Shown: positions 48,066 through 60,001, numbered from the stretch's first letter. The stretch: 61,559 bases of DNA from Pseudomonadales bacterium (GCA_016779585.1 JADHNI010000009.1:1-61559), one strand, 5' to 3'. Made by a program: numbers and translations. The notes: generated from the sequence alone by a model not told the origin.

Positions 48066-48686
48066 TTACTTGGAGTAAAGCTCGACGATCAGGTTTTCGT
48101 TGATTTCCTGCGGCAGTTCGTCCCGCTCTGGATAGGCTTTAAACACGCCTTCCATCTTGTCCGCATTCACTTCAACCCAGGGTACGGGAGCACGATTGGC
48201 TGACAGAGCAAGCGCACCCTGAATTCTGAGCTGGTTACGTGATTTTTCACGAACCGCTACAACGTCACCGGCCTCAACCTGGTAGGACGGAATATTAATC
48301 ACAGAACCATTAACCGTAATGGATTTGTGAACAACCAGCTGACGCGATTCCGCACGAGTTGAGCCATAACCCATTCGGTATACGACATTGTCAAGACGAC
48401 GCTCGAGAATACGCAACAGGTTCATACCGGTTGCACCCTTCTGTCGGTCCGCCTTCTTGTAGTAGTTGCGGAACTGCTTCTCCAGAACGCCATACAATCG
48501 ACGTACTTTCTGTTTTTCTCTCAGCTGTACTGCATAGTCCGAGTTACGAGCACGACGTTGGCCATGCTGGCCTGGCGCGCTTTCAGCGCGGCACTTGGAC
48601 TCGAGAGGTCGAACGCCACTCTTAAGGAACAGGTCTGTTCCCTCTCGTCTGGATAACTTTAACTTGGGTCCGAGATATCGGGCCAT
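48066..48686 (-). CDS. rpsD: 30S ribosomal protein S4
   Basis: Primary 16S rRNA-binding protein; in E. coli it also represses the alpha operon. 206 residues with [39 protein letters not shown] (S4 domain) and the C-terminal [16 protein letters not shown]. The N-terminal segment has a single cysteine, the zinc-free form. Confidence 0.98.
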   Translation of the reverse strand: MARYLGPKLKLSRREGTDLFLKSGVRPLESKCRAESAPGQHGQRRARNSDYAVQLREKQKVRRLYGVLEKQFRNYYKKADRQKGATGMNLLRILERRLDNVVYRMGYGSTRAESRQLVVHKSITVNGSVINIPSYQVEAGDVVAVREKSRNQLRIQGALALSANRAPVPWVEVNADKMEGVFKAYPERDELPQEINENLIVELYSK

Positions 48687-48701
48687 TATTAATCTCCTCG
48701 G

Positions 48702-49127
48702 TTAAACCCTACGCTTCTTCGGGGGTCTGCACCCGTTGTGTGGAATCGGTGTCACGTCTGTGATGTTGGTGATTCGGTAACCAACAGCATTCAGCGCCCG
48801 GACGGCAGCCTCACGGCCTGGTCCAGGGCCCTTAACAAACACTTCCAGGTTCTGCAGGCCATATTCCTGGGCTGCGTTACCGGCACGCTCTGCTGCAACC
48901 TGCGCTGCAAAAGGCGTGCTCTTTCGTGCGCCTCGGAAGCCAGAGCCACCCGCAGTTGCCCATGCAAGTGCGCCGCCCTGACGATCCGTAATCATCACGA
49001 TAGTGTTGTTAAAGGAAGCATGAATGTGCGCCAGTCCATCGACGACCTGACGCTTGCCTTTCTTGGCGCGCGCAGGTGCCGGAGCAGCTGTTTCTGCTTC
49101 TGGCGTTGTAGTTTCTACTTCAGACAT
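48702..49127 (-). CDS. rpsK: 30S ribosomal protein S11
   Basis: Platform protein of the small subunit. 141 residues. The core ([20 protein letters not shown] to [12 protein letters not shown]) is standard. The first about 20 residues are an extra Glu/Thr/Ala/Pro-rich extension, so the protein is about 12 longer than in E. coli. It sits 15 bases before rpsD. Confidence 0.97.
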   Translation of the reverse strand: MSEVETTTPEAETAAPAPARAKKGKRQVVDGLAHIHASFNNTIVMITDRQGGALAWATAGGSGFRGARKSTPFAAQVAAERAGNAAQEYGLQNLEVFVKGPGPGREAAVRALNAVGYRITNITDVTPIPHNGCRPPKKRRV

Positions 49128-49156
49128 ATGTCGATTCTCTTAAATTAACGATCGGC

Positions 49157-49513
49157 TTACTTACGAATCGGACGCTTCGGTCCTTTCCTGGTACGCGCAT
49201 TTGTCTTCGTTCGCTGACCACGCAGTGGCAGGCCACGGCGATGACGGATTCCCCGGTAGCAGCCAAGGTCCAGCAGACGCTTGATGTTCAGCTGGTTTTC
49301 ACGACGCAGGTCACCCTCGACGTTCATCTTGGCGATCTCAGATCGCAGCTTATCGAGCTCGTCCTCTGACAGGTCCTGAACCTTGGCGGTCGGGTTGACA
49401 CCCGTTGCTTCACATAACTGCTTGGCAGTTGTGCGACCAATTCCAAAGATATATGTCAGAGAAATCTCTGTGTGTTTGTTGTCGGGGATGTTGATCCCGG
49501 CTAATCGAGCCAT
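49157..49513 (-). CDS. rpsM: 30S ribosomal protein S13
   Basis: Head protein contacting the P-site tRNA and L5. 118 residues with [40 protein letters not shown] and the basic tail [10 protein letters not shown]. First gene of the alpha operon, following rpmJ. Confidence 0.98.
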   Translation of the reverse strand: MARLAGINIPDNKHTEISLTYIFGIGRTTAKQLCEATGVNPTAKVQDLSEDELDKLRSEIAKMNVEGDLRRENQLNIKRLLDLGCYRGIRHRRGLPLRGQRTKTNARTRKGPKRPIRK

Positions 49514-49528
49514 AGGAATTGCTCTCCT

Positions 49529-49642
49529 TTATCCTTGCCGCTGCTTATGACGGGGTTCGCTGCAAATCACTCGCACGGAACCTTTGCGCCGGATGATGCG
49601 GCAGTTTCTGCACATCTTTTTTACTGAAGCTCTGACTTTCAT
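49529..49642 (-). CDS. rpmJ: 50S ribosomal protein L36
   Basis: A 37-codon gene between rpsM and secY. The product begins [14 protein letters not shown] and ends [10 protein letters not shown]. It keeps the zinc set C-x2-C, a third cysteine and a histidine, so this is the zinc-binding form. It is one residue shorter than E. coli L36. Confidence 0.96.
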   Translation of the reverse strand: MKVRASVKKMCRNCRIIRRKGSVRVICSEPRHKQRQG

Positions 49643-49656
49643 CGCTGTTCTCTCAG

Positions 49657-50988
49657 TTAGCGTCTTGAACCAAAATTTTGCAGATTCGATTTCTTCATCA
49701 GTGATTCATACTGGTGAGACATCAGGTGAGTCTGCACTTGTGCCATAAAATCCATGACGACGACCACAACGATCAGCAGCGCAGTACCTCCCAGCTGGAA
49801 AGTAATGTTGAACTGCAGGATCAGGAACTGTGGCAACAGGCACACAGCCGTCATGTAAAGCGCACCCACCAGGGTGAGGCGCGTCAATATTGTGTCAATG
49901 TGTCGGGCCGTCTGGTCACCAGGCCTGAAACCCGGAATAAACGCACCTGACTTCTTCAGGTTGTCGGCAACCTCTTTCGGGTTAAACATGATCGCCGTGT
50001 ACCAGAAGCAGAAGAAAATAATGCCCAGTGAAAACAGGATTACATTCAGGGGCTGACCTGGAGCAATAAGCAGGCTCAGGTCCTGGAGCCATTCCATTCC
50101 TTCAGACTGGCCAAACCACTGGCCAATGGATGCCGGGAACAGGAGCAGGCTGCTGGCAAAGATCGCCGGAATAACGCCAGCCATGTTGATCTTAAGCGGC
50201 AAGTGGCTGCTCTGGGCCGCATACTGCTGTCTGCCCTGCTGACGCCTTGCGTAGTTCACCGTAATTCGTCGCTGTCCGCGCTCGATGAAAACCACGAATC
50301 CAACGATGGCAATGGCAATCGCCGCAATCAGTAGCAGTGCAATAATTGAAATCTCACCCTGCCGCGCCTGCTCGAATGACTGGCCAATCGCGCTTGGGAA
50401 ACCCGCAACGATACCCGTAAAGATCAGGATGGAGATACCGTTACCAATACCGCGCTCTGTGACCTGCTCACCGAGCCACATCATGAACATGGCACCTGTC
50501 ACCAATGTGGTTGTTGCCACAAAGTGGAAAGCAAAGTCAGGCGCATACGCCAGACCCTGGGAGGCAAGGCCATTACTCATGGCGAAGCCCTGGATGGTTG
50601 CAAGCAGCAGCGTGCCGTAGCGTGTGTACTGGGCAATCTTACGGCGACCTGCCTCGCCTTCTTTCCTGAGCTGCTGCAACGATGGCGTGGTGGCGACAAT
50701 CAGGTTCGAAACAATGGATGCCGAGATGTACGGCATGATGCCCAGCGCAAGGATACTCATACGCTCGATGGCACCACCGGAGAACATGTTCACCAGGTCC
50801 AGTATGCCACCCTGGTTCTGGTCGAAAAGTGCTGCCAGACGGTCCGGGTTGATCCCCGGTAACGGAATGTGGCTGCCGATACGGTAAACAATAATAGCGA
50901 GCATCACGAAGCGCAGCCTTGCCCATAGCTCGGACAAGCCTCCTCCCGCCATCATGGCGTTTGCTCTATCTGCAACAGAACTGCTCAT
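49657..50988 (-). CDS. secY: Protein translocase subunit SecY
   Basis: Channel of the Sec translocon. 443 residues with ten predicted membrane helices. Family strings are [16 protein letters not shown] near the start, [20 protein letters not shown], the cytoplasmic loop [17 protein letters not shown] region, and the C-terminal [18 protein letters not shown]. Lies between rplO and rpmJ in the spc operon. Confidence 0.98.
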   Translation of the reverse strand: MSSSVADRANAMMAGGGLSELWARLRFVMLAIIVYRIGSHIPLPGINPDRLAALFDQNQGGILDLVNMFSGGAIERMSILALGIMPYISASIVSNLIVATTPSLQQLRKEGEAGRRKIAQYTRYGTLLLATIQGFAMSNGLASQGLAYAPDFAFHFVATTTLVTGAMFMMWLGEQVTERGIGNGISILIFTGIVAGFPSAIGQSFEQARQGEISIIALLLIAAIAIAIVGFVVFIERGQRRITVNYARRQQGRQQYAAQSSHLPLKINMAGVIPAIFASSLLLFPASIGQWFGQSEGMEWLQDLSLLIAPGQPLNVILFSLGIIFFCFWYTAIMFNPKEVADNLKKSGAFIPGFRPGDQTARHIDTILTRLTLVGALYMTAVCLLPQFLILQFNITFQLGGTALLIVVVVVMDFMAQVQTHLMSHQYESLMKKSNLQNFGSRR

Positions 50989-51022
50989 GCTCTTATCGTT
51001 ACTCGTTAAGTTCTAGACTTTC

Positions 51023-51457
51023 TTATTCTTCGATCTTGCCGCCAGCGGCTTCGATCGCAGCTTGCGCACCCTTGGTGGCCTTAATGCCCTTCAGGGTGAC
51101 TGCCTTATCGATACTGCCAGACAGGATCACCTTGGCGCGCTTCATCGTGCCCTTGATCACATCTGCATTAATCAGAGCCTGGACATCAATTACATCTGCT
51201 TCAACTTTCGCCAGTTCAGACAAGGTCACTTCAGCTGTGATTCTTGCCTTTGCTGAGTTAAAACCGAACTTTGGCAGACGCATCTGCAGAGGCTGCTGAC
51301 CGCCCTCAAAACCGCGACGAATTCGCCCACCGGATCGAGATCTCTGACCCTTGTGGCCACGACCACAGGTCTTACCCAGGCCGCTACCGATACCGCGACC
51401 AACTCGCTTGCGAGGGCTACGGCTTCCCGCGCCTGGCTTCAATGTATTCAGTTGCAT
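51023..51457 (-). CDS. rplO: 50S ribosomal protein L15
   Basis: Late-assembly 23S-binding protein. 144 residues with [39 protein letters not shown] and the C-terminal [12 protein letters not shown]. It follows rpmD after a 48-base gap that holds part of a 19-base direct repeat. Confidence 0.98.
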   Translation of the reverse strand: MQLNTLKPGAGSRSPRKRVGRGIGSGLGKTCGRGHKGQRSRSGGRIRRGFEGGQQPLQMRLPKFGFNSAKARITAEVTLSELAKVEADVIDVQALINADVIKGTMKRAKVILSGSIDKAVTLKGIKATKGAQAAIEAAGGKIEE

Positions 51458-51476
51458 ATGCTCTTTCCTTTACAAA

Positions 51477-51520
51477 CCGCTCAGGGCTGTTCTTCTAGCA
51501 GCCGCTCAGGGCTGTTCTTC
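51477..51520 (-). repeat. 19-base direct repeat at the rpmD 3' end
   Basis: GAAGAACAGCCCTGAGCGG (minus strand) occurs at 51520-51502, spanning the last codons and TGA of rpmD, and again at 51495-51477 in the rpmD-rplO gap. It looks like a small local duplication. Confidence 0.9.
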
Positions 51521-51694
51521 CACACTGACCATGTAGGACACTTTGTTGATCATGCCCCGAACGGCAGGAGTGTCTTCCACTTCTACTGTATGTCTGATTC
51601 TTCTAAGGCCCAGTCCTGCGATGCACGCCTTGTGCGACTCAAGACGCCCAATTGTGCTCTTGGTCTGGGTAACTTTAATCTTCTTAGCAGCCAT
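51506..51694 (-). CDS. rpmD: 50S ribosomal protein L30
   Basis: 62 residues with [40 protein letters not shown] and [15 protein letters not shown]. Small-type L30 as in most Gammaproteobacteria. It lies five bases after rpsE. Confidence 0.97.
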   Translation of the reverse strand: MAAKKIKVTQTKSTIGRLESHKACIAGLGLRRIRHTVEVEDTPAVRGMINKVSYMVSVEEQP

Positions 51695-51699
51695 CGTGA

Positions 51700-52203
51700 T
51701 TAACCCGTAATTTCTTCGACAGTCTTGCCGCGCTTGTCGGCAATGCTTTCCGGTGAACGCATGTTTTTCAGGCCATTGAATGTTGCCCGCAGGACATTTA
51801 CCGGGTTTGTGGAACCGTAAGACTTGGCCAGCACATCATGTACACCGGCGACTTCAAGAACAGCACGCATCGTCTTACCTGCAATCACGCCAGTACCTTC
51901 AGATGCCGGCTGCATGTAAATCTTGGATGCGCCATGGCGAGCAGTAATCGGGTACTGGATTGTGGAACCCTGAAGGTCCACCTGGATCATGTTGCGGCGC
52001 GCCGCTTCCATGGCTTTCTGAATAGCCAGTGGTACTTCGCGAGCCTTGCCTCGGCCATAGCCAACGCGACCGTTACCATCACCGACAACAGTCAGTGCAG
52101 TAAATCCGAAAATTCGACCACCTTTAACGACCTTGGCAACCCGGTTTACCTGGACCAGTTTTTCCTGGATACCTTCTTCGTTTTCCTGCTCGTTATAAGC
52201 CAT
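51700..52203 (-). CDS. rpsE: 30S ribosomal protein S5
   Basis: Accuracy-related small-subunit protein. 167 residues with [40 protein letters not shown] and [20 protein letters not shown]. Length and domains are normal. Confidence 0.98.
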   Translation of the reverse strand: MAYNEQENEEGIQEKLVQVNRVAKVVKGGRIFGFTALTVVGDGNGRVGYGRGKAREVPLAIQKAMEAARRNMIQVDLQGSTIQYPITARHGASKIYMQPASEGTGVIAGKTMRAVLEVAGVHDVLAKSYGSTNPVNVLRATFNGLKNMRSPESIADKRGKTVEEITG

Positions 52204-52234
52204 TACTTTTCCTCAATGATTCCTGTTACAGCTC

Positions 52235-52585
52235 TTAAAACTGCAAACCACCTTCTCGCGCGGCATCGGCCAACGCCTTGACCCTGCCGTGATACTGGTA
52301 ACCTGATCGATCAAAAGCGACCTTCTCAATGCCGGCTGCTTTTGCCTTCTCGGCGATCTTTGCACCTACCCTGGCGGCGTCCTGGACATTGCCCTTGTTT
52401 TCTCCCCGGAGGTCCGGATCAAGGGATGATGCTGCCGCCTGAACCTGGTCACCTGCTGCAGAAATAATCTGCGCGTAAATGTGTCTGGGCGAGCGATAGA
52501 CACACAAGCGCGGCACTTCCAGCTCGCGGATATGCATGCGCGTACGCTTCGCTCTTTTGATACGGGCTGCTTTTTTCTTGTCCAT
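52235..52585 (-). CDS. rplR: 50S ribosomal protein L18
   Basis: Binds 5S rRNA. 116 residues with [35 protein letters not shown] and [20 protein letters not shown]. It follows rplF by about 70 bases, a larger gap than its neighbours have. Confidence 0.98.
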   Translation of the reverse strand: MDKKKAARIKRAKRTRMHIRELEVPRLCVYRSPRHIYAQIISAAGDQVQAAASSLDPDLRGENKGNVQDAARVGAKIAEKAKAAGIEKVAFDRSGYQYHGRVKALADAAREGGLQF

Positions 52586-52655
52586 AGCTTCTACTCTTTA
52601 CAATCCTGGCCAGAGGCTCCACTCGCTGAGGGCTGCTCTCTGTTCTGTTTGAAAT

Positions 52656-53189
52656 CTACTTCTTCTTGGCTTCTTTGCGCTTCACGTACTCATCTGCGTA
52701 TCGCACACCCTTGCCTTTGTAAGGCTCAGGTGGGCGGAAAGCGCGAATCTCGGCAGATACCTGGCCAACCAGCTGCTTGTCGATACCTTTCACGATGACC
52801 TGGGTCTGGCTCGGGGTTTCAATCTCGATACCCTCAGGCACTTCGTAAACCACCGGGTGAGAGAACCCGAGTGAAAGATTCAGTGTCTTACCCTGCGCCT
52901 GGGCGCGATAACCGACGCCCTGCAACTCAAGTTCTTTCTGGAAGCCGGCGCTGACACCGATGACCATGTTGTCGACCAGCGCACGGAAAGTTCCAGCCAT
53001 GGCAACAGACTTCTTGGAGTTTTCAGCTGCCTTAAGCTTCAGCGTGTCTTCTTCCTGGGAAATCTCCACCAGCTCATGCATAGTCAGGGACAGATTACCC
53101 TTGGAACCTTTCACGCTCAGATCATGACCGCTGATTGAAATCTCAACGCCTTTGGGAATCGAAACCGGATTGTTAGCAATACGTGACAT
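52656..53189 (-). CDS. rplF: 50S ribosomal protein L6
   Basis: Large-subunit protein near the factor-binding site. 177 residues with [37 protein letters not shown] and the C-terminal [20 protein letters not shown]. Confidence 0.98.
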   Translation of the reverse strand: MSRIANNPVSIPKGVEISISGHDLSVKGSKGNLSLTMHELVEISQEEDTLKLKAAENSKKSVAMAGTFRALVDNMVIGVSAGFQKELELQGVGYRAQAQGKTLNLSLGFSHPVVYEVPEGIEIETPSQTQVIVKGIDKQLVGQVSAEIRAFRPPEPYKGKGVRYADEYVKRKEAKKK

Positions 53190-53219
53190 AACTCGTTACC
53201 TTTCTATCAGTCCCAGTGT

Positions 53220-53618
53220 CTAGAACACTGAGCAGATCAGTTCTCCACCTAAGCCCTTCGCTCGGGCTGCACGATCAGTCATCACACCCTTGTTAGTGGA
53301 CAGGATGACGATGCCGAGACCACCCTTGACCTGGGGGATCTCATCCTTGTTCTTGTACTGACGGAGACCAGGACGACTCATTCGCTTGATCTCCTCGATG
53401 ACCGGCCTGCCCTGGTAATACCGCAGCTCAATGCTCAGGTCAGCCTTCCCACCTTCGCCCTGCTCAACAGCGCAGCTCTCGATATAGCCTTCTTCTTTCA
53501 AAACCTCGGCAACAGCAACCTTCAGTTTTGAGGACGGCATGGTGACCGTTGGGATATTGGCGCTCTGTGCGTTCCTTATCCTGGTCAGCATGTCCGACAT
53601 TGGATCTTGCATAGTCAT
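53220..53618 (-). CDS. rpsH: 30S ribosomal protein S8
   Basis: Primary 16S rRNA binder; in E. coli it represses the spc operon by binding near rplE. 132 residues with [18 protein letters not shown] and [20 protein letters not shown]. Length is normal. Confidence 0.98.
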   Translation of the reverse strand: MTMQDPMSDMLTRIRNAQSANIPTVTMPSSKLKVAVAEVLKEEGYIESCAVEQGEGGKADLSIELRYYQGRPVIEEIKRMSRPGLRQYKNKDEIPQVKGGLGIVILSTNKGVMTDRAARAKGLGGELICSVF

Positions 53619-53650
53619 AAGATTTTTCCTTTCAATCTAGCCGCGGGCGC

Positions 53651-53956
53651 TTACCAACTCGACTTCACGAGTCCCGGCACATCGCCACGCATGGCTGCTT
53701 CACGCAGCTTGTTACGTGACAAGCCAAACTTTCGATAAACCGCGTGTGGACGGCCCGTCAGGTTACAGCGCCTTACCTGTCGACTGGGGCTCGCGTTCCT
53801 CGGAAGTTTCTGCAGCTTCAGCTGCGCTTCCCAGCGGTCGTCATCAGACGACTCGGGGTTCGCAATAATTGCCTTGAGAGCTGCTCGCTTCGCCGCGTAT
53901 TTCTTTGCCGTCTTCTGGCGCTTCAACTCGCGGTTGATCATGGATACTTTTGCCAT
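53651..53956 (-). CDS. rpsN: 30S ribosomal protein S14
   Basis: 101 residues, the long zinc-independent form: only one cysteine ([20 protein letters not shown]), and the C-terminus [11 protein letters not shown] is typical. It lies between rplE and rpsH. Confidence 0.98.
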   Translation of the reverse strand: MAKVSMINRELKRQKTAKKYAAKRAALKAIIANPESSDDDRWEAQLKLQKLPRNASPSRQVRRCNLTGRPHAVYRKFGLSRNKLREAAMRGDVPGLVKSSW

Positions 53957-53977
53957 AGGGTTTTCTATCCTCTTGGG

Positions 53978-54532
53978 TTACGCCGCTGTATTCGTTTCCC
54001 GCAGCGGGAAGTTGAATGCGCGGAGCAGTGCCCGGCTCTGGTCATCAGTTTTAGCTGTTGTCGTAATCGCAATATCCAGGCCACGGATCTTGTCGATCTT
54101 GTCGTAATCAATTTCCGGGAAAACGATCTGTTCTGTGATACCCATCGAGAAATTGCCGCGACCATCAAAGGTCTTCGGGTTGATACCCCGGAAGTCGCGT
54201 TGACGCGGAATAGCAATGTTAATCAGTCGATCCAGGAACTCGTACATACGCTCGCGACGCAGAGTGACCTTGCAACCAATGGGCATACCATCACGAATCT
54301 TGAAACCCGCGATAGACTTTCGCGCCTTGGTCAGGACGGCTTTCTGGCCAGCAATGGCCTCCATATCTGAAACTGCAGCGTCTAGCTGCTTGCGATCAGC
54401 CACGGCTTCACCAACACCCATGTTTAGGGTGATCTTGGTGATGCGAGGTACTTCCATCACATTGGAAAGACCCAGCTCTTCTTGCAGCTTCGGTCGAATT
54501 TCCTTCTCGTAAACTTCTTTTAGGTCTGCCAT
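53978..54532 (-). CDS. rplE: 50S ribosomal protein L5
   Basis: Binds 5S rRNA and contacts the P-site tRNA. 184 residues with [40 protein letters not shown] and [17 protein letters not shown]. Five residues longer than in E. coli at the C-terminus. Confidence 0.98.
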   Translation of the reverse strand: MADLKEVYEKEIRPKLQEELGLSNVMEVPRITKITLNMGVGEAVADRKQLDAAVSDMEAIAGQKAVLTKARKSIAGFKIRDGMPIGCKVTLRRERMYEFLDRLINIAIPRQRDFRGINPKTFDGRGNFSMGITEQIVFPEIDYDKIDKIRGLDIAITTTAKTDDQSRALLRAFNFPLRETNTAA

Positions 54533-54537
54533 TTCGA

Positions 54538-54855
54538 TTAACCGTCTATTTGTTCACCGGTAGACTTGTATACCCGGACTTTTTCACCGCCATCGAGTAC
54601 CTTGATGCCCACCTTGTCTGCCTTGTTGGTTGCGCTGTTATAAATCGCAACATTGGAAGTCTGGATAGGAGCTTCCTTCTCGATGATGCCGCCTGGCTGA
54701 TTCATCTGAGGATTACCCTTGGTATGACGCTTGATCATGTTCACGCCGGAAACGTACAGACGTCCGTCGTCCAAAATCCGCGTTACCGCACCAGTTTTGC
54801 CTTTGTCTCTACCAGTGATCACGATCACCTGGTCGTCTTTCTTGATCTTCTGCAT
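54538..54855 (-). CDS. rplX: 50S ribosomal protein L24
   Basis: Assembly-initiator protein. 105 residues with a KOW motif ([20 protein letters not shown]) and [18 protein letters not shown]. It lies nine bases after rplN. Confidence 0.98.
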   Translation of the reverse strand: MQKIKKDDQVIVITGRDKGKTGAVTRILDDGRLYVSGVNMIKRHTKGNPQMNQPGGIIEKEAPIQTSNVAIYNSATNKADKVGIKVLDGGEKVRVYKSTGEQIDG

Positions 54856-54864
54856 ACCTAACCT

Positions 54865-55233
54865 CTACAACACTTCCGGTGCCAGAGACACGATTCTCAT
54901 GAAGTTGTCAGTTCGCAGCTCTCGAGTGACCGGTCCAAAAATTCGAGTACCGATTGGCTGCTTCTGAGCATTCAGCAGAACCGCTGCGTTTCCGTCAAAC
55001 TTGATCAGGCTGCCATCAGGGCGACGAACACCTTTCTTGGTTCGGACAACAACCGCGTCCAGCACCTGACCCTTTTTTACCCGACCCCGCGGGATCGCTT
55101 CTTTTACGGTGACCTTGATGATGTCACCGACATTGGCGTACCGACGCTTGGAACCGCCCAGCACCTTGATGCACATAACGCGGCGTGCACCACTGTTGTC
55201 CGCGATATCTAGATACGTTTGCGCCTGAATCAT
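54865..55233 (-). CDS. rplN: 50S ribosomal protein L14
   Basis: First gene of the spc operon. 122 residues with [40 protein letters not shown] and the C-terminal [19 protein letters not shown]14 is the docking site of RsfS, also encoded in this window. Confidence 0.98.
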   Translation of the reverse strand: MIQAQTYLDIADNSGARRVMCIKVLGGSKRRYANVGDIIKVTVKEAIPRGRVKKGQVLDAVVVRTKKGVRRPDGSLIKFDGNAAVLLNAQKQPIGTRIFGPVTRELRTDNFMRIVSLAPEVL

Positions 55234-55308
55234 TTTGTTACTCCAATGTCCCTTCTATAAGAACTGTTCGCCTATTCCCGGAAAGGATCAGCGAAGCTCC
55301 TAAATCTC

Positions 55309-55578
55309 TTATCCGATAATCGTTGCTTTACGATCAACTGAGCTCAGTTTCCACGCCTTGGTCTTGGAGATTGGCTTCGTCTCCTCGATCGTGACCTGAT
55401 CCCCTTCCTGACACTGGTTCTCAGGGTCATGGGCGTGGATCTTCTTGGATCGCTTGATGTACTTGCCGTAAAGCGGGTGCTTAATGCGTCGCTCAACCAG
55501 GACAGTGATTGTTTTGTCCATCTTGTTGCTGACTACGGTGCCGCTCGCAGTACGGGCCAGGCTGTTTTCTTCGCTCAT
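55309..55578 (-). CDS. rpsQ: 30S ribosomal protein S17
   Basis: Last gene of the S10 operon. From ATG 55578 it has 89 residues ([40 protein letters not shown]). A ten-codon longer frame overlaps rpmC and is less likely. About 75 bases separate it from rplN. Confidence 0.96.
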   Translation of the reverse strand: MSEENSLARTASGTVVSNKMDKTITVLVERRIKHPLYGKYIKRSKKIHAHDPENQCQEGDQVTIEETKPISKTKAWKLSSVDRKATIIG

Positions 55579-55604
55579 TCCTATTTCCTGTCTAATCGGT
55601 TGAA

Positions 55605-55799
55605 TCAACCGTTATCCTGTTTCTCGCGAATCACGGTTTTGATCCGTGCGATATCTCTTTTGATCTGACCGAGCAGATGCGGCTGACCCAGCTGGCCAGT
55701 GGACTTCTGCATGCGGTAGGTGAACTGCTCTTTCGACAGGTTGTCGATTTCCTGCTGCAGTTCTTCTACAGACTTTTCTCTAAGTTCCGATGCTTTCAT
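55605..55799 (-). CDS. rpmC: 50S ribosomal protein L29
   Basis: 64 residues ([38 protein letters not shown]), a two-helix protein at the exit tunnel where trigger factor and SRP dock. Confidence 0.97.
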   Translation of the reverse strand: MKASELREKSVEELQQEIDNLSKEQFTYRMQKSTGQLGQPHLLGQIKRDIARIKTVIREKQDNG

Positions 55800-55824
55800 C
55801 TGCTTAATCTCTATTCTGCTTCTC

Positions 55825-56238
55825 TCACATGACCACGCGTTTTACGAACTGGGTCGGAAACGGCAGTTTTGCCGCCGCCAGACGAAACGCTTCACGCGCC
55901 AACTCTTCAGGTACACCTTCCATTTCGTAAAGGACCTTGCCCGGCTTGATCTGGGCTACCCAGTATTCGACGTTACCCTTACCTTTACCCTGCCGGACTT
56001 CGAGCGGCTTGTTGGTAATGGGCTTGTCCGGGAAAACACGGATCCAGATCTGACCACCACGTTTTACATGGCGGGTCATCGCACGACGACCTGCCTCGAT
56101 CTGCCTGGCAGTCAGGCGACCACGGCCGGTCGCCTTGAGGCCAAACTCTCCGAAAGAAACCGAGCTGCCACGCTGTGCCAGGCCACGGTTACGGCCCTTC
56201 TGCATTTTCCGAAACTTTGTTCTTTTTGGCTGTAACAT
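55825..56238 (-). CDS. rplP: 50S ribosomal protein L16
   Basis: Binds near the A-site tRNA elbow. 137 residues with [39 protein letters not shown] and the conserved arginine modified by YcfD in E. coli within this region. It lies six bases after rpsC. Confidence 0.98.
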   Translation of the reverse strand: MLQPKRTKFRKMQKGRNRGLAQRGSSVSFGEFGLKATGRGRLTARQIEAGRRAMTRHVKRGGQIWIRVFPDKPITNKPLEVRQGKGKGNVEYWVAQIKPGKVLYEMEGVPEELAREAFRLAAAKLPFPTQFVKRVVM

Positions 56239-56244
56239 GACTTC

Positions 56245-56919
56245 TTATCCAAAACTCTGAACGTTTGCTGATCCCTGCGGATCTTCCCTTTCACCAATGA
56301 CTTCACCTTTGAAGATCCAGACTTTCACACCCAGGATCCCGTAGGTGGTCAACGCTTCTGCGGTTGCATAGTCCACGTCTGCACGCAGGGTGTGCAGTGG
56401 TACCCGACCTTCGTGGTAAGTCTCTGAACGGGCAATCTCAGCACCACCCAGTCGACCCGCAACGCGAACCTTGATGCCTTCAGCACCAAGACGCATGGCG
56501 TTCTGCATCACGCGCTTCATGGCGCGACGGAACTGAACCCGACGTTCAAGCTGCTGGGCAACATTCTGTGCCACCAGCTGTGCATCCAGTTCAGGCTTAC
56601 GAACTTCTTCGATGTTGATGTGTACCGGTACACCCATCATCTTGCCGACTTCCTGGCGCAGGCGCTCAACATCTTCACCTTTCTTACCAATCACAATTCC
56701 GGGACGAGCCGTGTGAATCGTGATTCGCGCAGTCTGCGCAGGACGCTGGATTTCAATTCGGCTTACTGACGCCTGTGCCAGCCTGGACCGGATGTAATCC
56801 CGGACCACGAGGTCTTCGTGAAGCTTCTCAGCATAAGCCGGACCGTCTGCATACCAGACAGAGGTATGTTCTTTGACGATGCCCAGTCTTAGTCCTGTGG
56901 GATGTACTTTCTGACCCAT
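56245..56919 (-). CDS. rpsC: 30S ribosomal protein S3
   Basis: mRNA-entry protein. 224 residues with [20 protein letters not shown], a KH domain ([20 protein letters not shown]) and [20 protein letters not shown] in the C-terminal domain. Confidence 0.98.
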   Translation of the reverse strand: MGQKVHPTGLRLGIVKEHTSVWYADGPAYAEKLHEDLVVRDYIRSRLAQASVSRIEIQRPAQTARITIHTARPGIVIGKKGEDVERLRQEVGKMMGVPVHINIEEVRKPELDAQLVAQNVAQQLERRVQFRRAMKRVMQNAMRLGAEGIKVRVAGRLGGAEIARSETYHEGRVPLHTLRADVDYATAEALTTYGILGVKVWIFKGEVIGEREDPQGSANVQSFG

Positions 56920-56944
56920 ATTGGTCTCCTGCTAATCCTTCTTC

Positions 56945-57277
56945 TTACTCGTCCGCCACGGCTAGCGTGATGTGACAGGTACGTTTCAAAATTCTGTCTG
57001 CCCGACCTTTCGCACGTGGTCTGATGCGTTTCATGGTCAGACCCTCATCGACGTAGATGGTTGAAACCTTCAGCTCATCTACATCAGCACCTTCATTGTG
57101 TTCAGCGTTTGCAATTGCTGACTCAAGCAGCTTGCGCACCAGGTGAGCACCTTTCTTGGTACTGAAGTTCAGGATGTCCAGTGCCTCACCAACTTCCTTA
57201 CCCCGGATCTGGTCAGCAACCAGGCGAGCTTTCTGTGCCGAAAGCTTTGCGCCTTTTAATTTCGCCCCTACTTCCAT
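56945..57277 (-). CDS. rplV: 50S ribosomal protein L22
   Basis: Tunnel-constriction protein. 110 residues with [18 protein letters not shown], and the tunnel-lining hairpin [19 protein letters not shown]. Confidence 0.98.
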   Translation of the reverse strand: MEVGAKLKGAKLSAQKARLVADQIRGKEVGEALDILNFSTKKGAHLVRKLLESAIANAEHNEGADVDELKVSTIYVDEGLTMKRIRPRAKGRADRILKRTCHITLAVADE

Positions 57278-57307
57278 CTTTAAATTCCTCTAACTCTTTC
57301 CTGCTGC

Positions 57308-57583
57308 CTATCGCTTCGCTTTCTTGTCAGCGGCGTGACCACGGAAAGTCCGGGTCAGTGCAAATTCACCCAGCTTGTGTCCAACCATGTCTTCACTGAT
57401 AAAAACGGGCACATGCTGTCGTCCGTTGTGGACCTGGATAGTCAGCCCAACAAAATCCGGCGTAATCAGGGAACGACGGGACCAGGTTTTGATCGGTCGC
57501 TTGTCATTGCTATCAACAGCCTTCTGGACTTTGTCAGCCAGGTGCAGATCAACGAACGGTCCTTTTTTCAAACTACGAGGCAC
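57308..57583 (-). CDS. rpsS: 30S ribosomal protein S19
   Basis: 91 residues ([51 protein letters not shown]). Head protein paired with S13. Confidence 0.98.
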   Translation of the reverse strand: MPRSLKKGPFVDLHLADKVQKAVDSNDKRPIKTWSRRSLITPDFVGLTIQVHNGRQHVPVFISEDMVGHKLGEFALTRTFRGHAADKKAKR

Positions 57584-57593
57584 TATGCTTCTC

Positions 57594-58421
57594 CTATCGC
57601 TTGTTGCGACGACGAACGATCATCTTGTCCGTACGCTTGTTCTTACGAGTCTTGTAACCCTTGGTCGGCACACCCCAGGGTGATACCGGATGACGACCAC
57701 CGGAAGTCTTACCTTCACCACCACCGTGCGGGTGATCCACCGGATTCATGACAACACCACGAACAGTGGGTCGAACACCTCGCCAACGCTTGGCACCTGC
57801 TTTACCCAGTGAACGCAGGTTATGTTCGGAATTGGAAACTTCGCCCAGTGTTGCGCGACACTCGGCCAGTACCTTGCGCATCTCGCCTGACCGCAGTCGC
57901 AGTGTGACGTAGCGACCTTCCTTCGCGACAAGCTGTGCTGATGTACCAGCGCTTCGAGCCATCTGCGCACCTTTACCGGCCTTCAATTCAATGCAATGGA
58001 TCACACTACCCATGGGGATGTTCCGCATTGGCAGACTGTTACCCGCCTTGATGGGAGACATATCACCTGATTGAAGAACGTCGCCTGGTTTGAGGCCTTT
58101 TGGCGCGATGATGTAACGTCGTTCACCATCTTCGTACTTGAGGAGCGCAATGTTTGCGGTGCGGTTAGGGTCGTATTCCAGTCTTTCAACGACGGCCTTG
58201 ATGCCGTCCTTGTTGCGCTTGAAGTCGATAACTCGGTACTTCTGCTTATGACCGCCACCAATATGCCGGGTTGTAATCCGACCATTATTGTTGCGGCCGC
58301 CCGTCTTGGATTTCTTCTCCAATAGCGGCTTGTACGGTTCACCCTTATGCAGGTCAGGATTGGTGACCTTGACGACGAATCGACGTCCTGGTGATGTTGG
58401 CTTGGCTTTAACGACTGGCAT
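57594..58421 (-). CDS. rplB: 50S ribosomal protein L2
   Basis: Near the peptidyl-transferase centre. 275 residues with [40 protein letters not shown] and [20 protein letters not shown]; the last holds the conserved histidine implicated in activity. Confidence 0.98.
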   Translation of the reverse strand: MPVVKAKPTSPGRRFVVKVTNPDLHKGEPYKPLLEKKSKTGGRNNNGRITTRHIGGGHKQKYRVIDFKRNKDGIKAVVERLEYDPNRTANIALLKYEDGERRYIIAPKGLKPGDVLQSGDMSPIKAGNSLPMRNIPMGSVIHCIELKAGKGAQMARSAGTSAQLVAKEGRYVTLRLRSGEMRKVLAECRATLGEVSNSEHNLRSLGKAGAKRWRGVRPTVRGVVMNPVDHPHGGGEGKTSGGRHPVSPWGVPTKGYKTRKNKRTDKMIVRRRNKR

Positions 58422-58464
58422 TTTCTTAAGTCTCTTTAATCCTGGCTACGAAAAATCGAAGCCT

Positions 58465-58752
58465 TTAGCTGAAATCAATGTCGTGACCGGCTTCAAGGCT
58501 GACGTAAGCCTTCTTCCAGTTCGGGCGCTTGCTTGTTCCGCGCCAGCTTCTCTTAACTTTTCCCTTCACGTTAATCACAGTGACTTTCTTCACCGGCACT
58601 TCGTAAATGGTTTCTACAGCTTCTTTGATCTCAGGTGCTGTTGCGTCTTTCGCGACCTTGAACGCAAACTGGTTCACCTCGTCAGCGATAACCGCTGCTT
58701 TTTCAGAAATGTGTGCGCCGAGAATGATGTTGTAAAGGCGTTCCTGGTTCAT
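58465..58752 (-). CDS. rplW: 50S ribosomal protein L23
   Basis: Exit-tunnel docking site for trigger factor and SRP. 95 residues ([39 protein letters not shown]). It overlaps rplD by four bases. Confidence 0.97.
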   Translation of the reverse strand: MNQERLYNIILGAHISEKAAVIADEVNQFAFKVAKDATAPEIKEAVETIYEVPVKKVTVINVKGKVKRSWRGTSKRPNWKKAYVSLEAGHDIDFS

Positions 58753-59354
58753 GCGAACAGCTCCTCTGCTTTCTTCAGCGCTCCGACGGTGAACAGCACC
58801 TTCTCAAATCCGATCAGGTTAACCGGGTTAACACCCTGGACATCAATGACATCAACGTCCTTGAGGTTACGAGCACCCAGGTAAAGGTTGTCTTCCACTT
58901 CTTCAACAACGATCAGGACATTGGTCAGGTCCAGTCCCTTCAGCTTCGCTGCCACTTCCCTGGTCTTTGGTTCTGCAACAGAGAATTCTTCTGCAACAAC
59001 CAGTCGGTCCTGACGCACGAGCTCGGACAGGATCGCCTGCATTGCACCGCGGTACATCTTCTTGTTGACCTTTTTGGAGTGGTCGCGAGGTTTGGCCGCA
59101 AACGTGGTGCCGCCCCCGCGCCAGATCGGGCTTCTGATCGTACCTGCACGTGCCCGGCCCGTACCTTTCTGGCGAAACGGCTTTCTGCCGCCGCCCTGCA
59201 CTTCAGAACGTGTCTTCTGTGCCTTGGTACCCTGGCGCGCGCCTGCCATGTATGAAACAACAACCTGATGTACCAGGGCTTCGTTAAACTCCCGGCCAAA
59301 AGTTGTGTCGGATACGTCGACGCCGTTACTTGCGCCTATGATATCGAGGTTCAA
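58749..59354 (-). CDS. rplD: 50S ribosomal protein L4
   Basis: Tunnel protein; in E. coli and relatives it also represses its own S10 operon at the leader. 201 residues with the loop [39 protein letters not shown] and a C-terminal Rossmann-like half. A leader hairpin with a T run lies upstream of rpsJ. It overlaps rplC and rplW by four bases each. Confidence 0.98.
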   Translation of the reverse strand: MNLDIIGASNGVDVSDTTFGREFNEALVHQVVVSYMAGARQGTKAQKTRSEVQGGGRKPFRQKGTGRARAGTIRSPIWRGGGTTFAAKPRDHSKKVNKKMYRGAMQAILSELVRQDRLVVAEEFSVAEPKTREVAAKLKGLDLTNVLIVVEEVEDNLYLGARNLKDVDVIDVQGVNPVNLIGFEKVLFTVGALKKAEELFA

Positions 59355-60001
59355 GACTCACCTCCGCTAGCTACCTTTACTGCTGGTGTCACAATGACGT
59401 CACCGCCATTTGCGCCAGGAACAGCGCCTTTTACCAGCAGCAGATTGTTTTCCTGATCGATCTGGACGATTTCCAGAGTCTGGGTTGTTACTCGTGCAGA
59501 GCCCATATGACCTGCCATCTTCTTACCTTTGAACACACGGCCCGGAGTCTGGCACTGACCGATGGAGCCCGGCGCACGGTGAGAAACAGAGTTGCCGTGA
59601 GTATTGTCCTGGGTTCTGAAGTTGTGTCGCTTAACTACACCGGCAAAACCTTTACCCTTGGACTGCCCACATACGTCAACTTTCTGGCCTGCTTCAAATG
59701 CCTCAACTGTCAAAGAGTCACCGATATTCAGACCTTCTTCGCCGGAGACGCGAAATTCCCAAAGCTTTCGCCCTGCTTCTACGGACGCTTTGCTGTAGTG
59801 CCCGGCAACCGGTTTGCTTACACGGGAGGCCTTCACTTCACCAGAGGTCACCTGGATCGCAGAATAACCATCAGATTCCTGTGATTTCACCTGCGTGATT
59901 CGGTTGGGAGTTGCCTCAATTACCGTAACGGGAACTGACACGCCTTCTTCGTTGAAGATTCGCGTCATACCTCTTTTGATTCCTACAATACCGATGGTCA
60001 T
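59351..60001 (-). CDS. rplC: 50S ribosomal protein L3
   Basis: 216 residues with [18 protein letters not shown] and [20 protein letters not shown]; the glutamine before TPG is the residue methylated by PrmB in E. coli. Second gene of the S10 operon, overlapping rplD by four bases. Confidence 0.98.
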   Translation of the reverse strand: MTIGIVGIKRGMTRIFNEEGVSVPVTVIEATPNRITQVKSQESDGYSAIQVTSGEVKASRVSKPVAGHYSKASVEAGRKLWEFRVSGEEGLNIGDSLTVEAFEAGQKVDVCGQSKGKGFAGVVKRHNFRTQDNTHGNSVSHRAPGSIGQCQTPGRVFKGKKMAGHMGSARVTTQTLEIVQIDQENNLLLVKGAVPGANGGDVIVTPAVKVASGGES

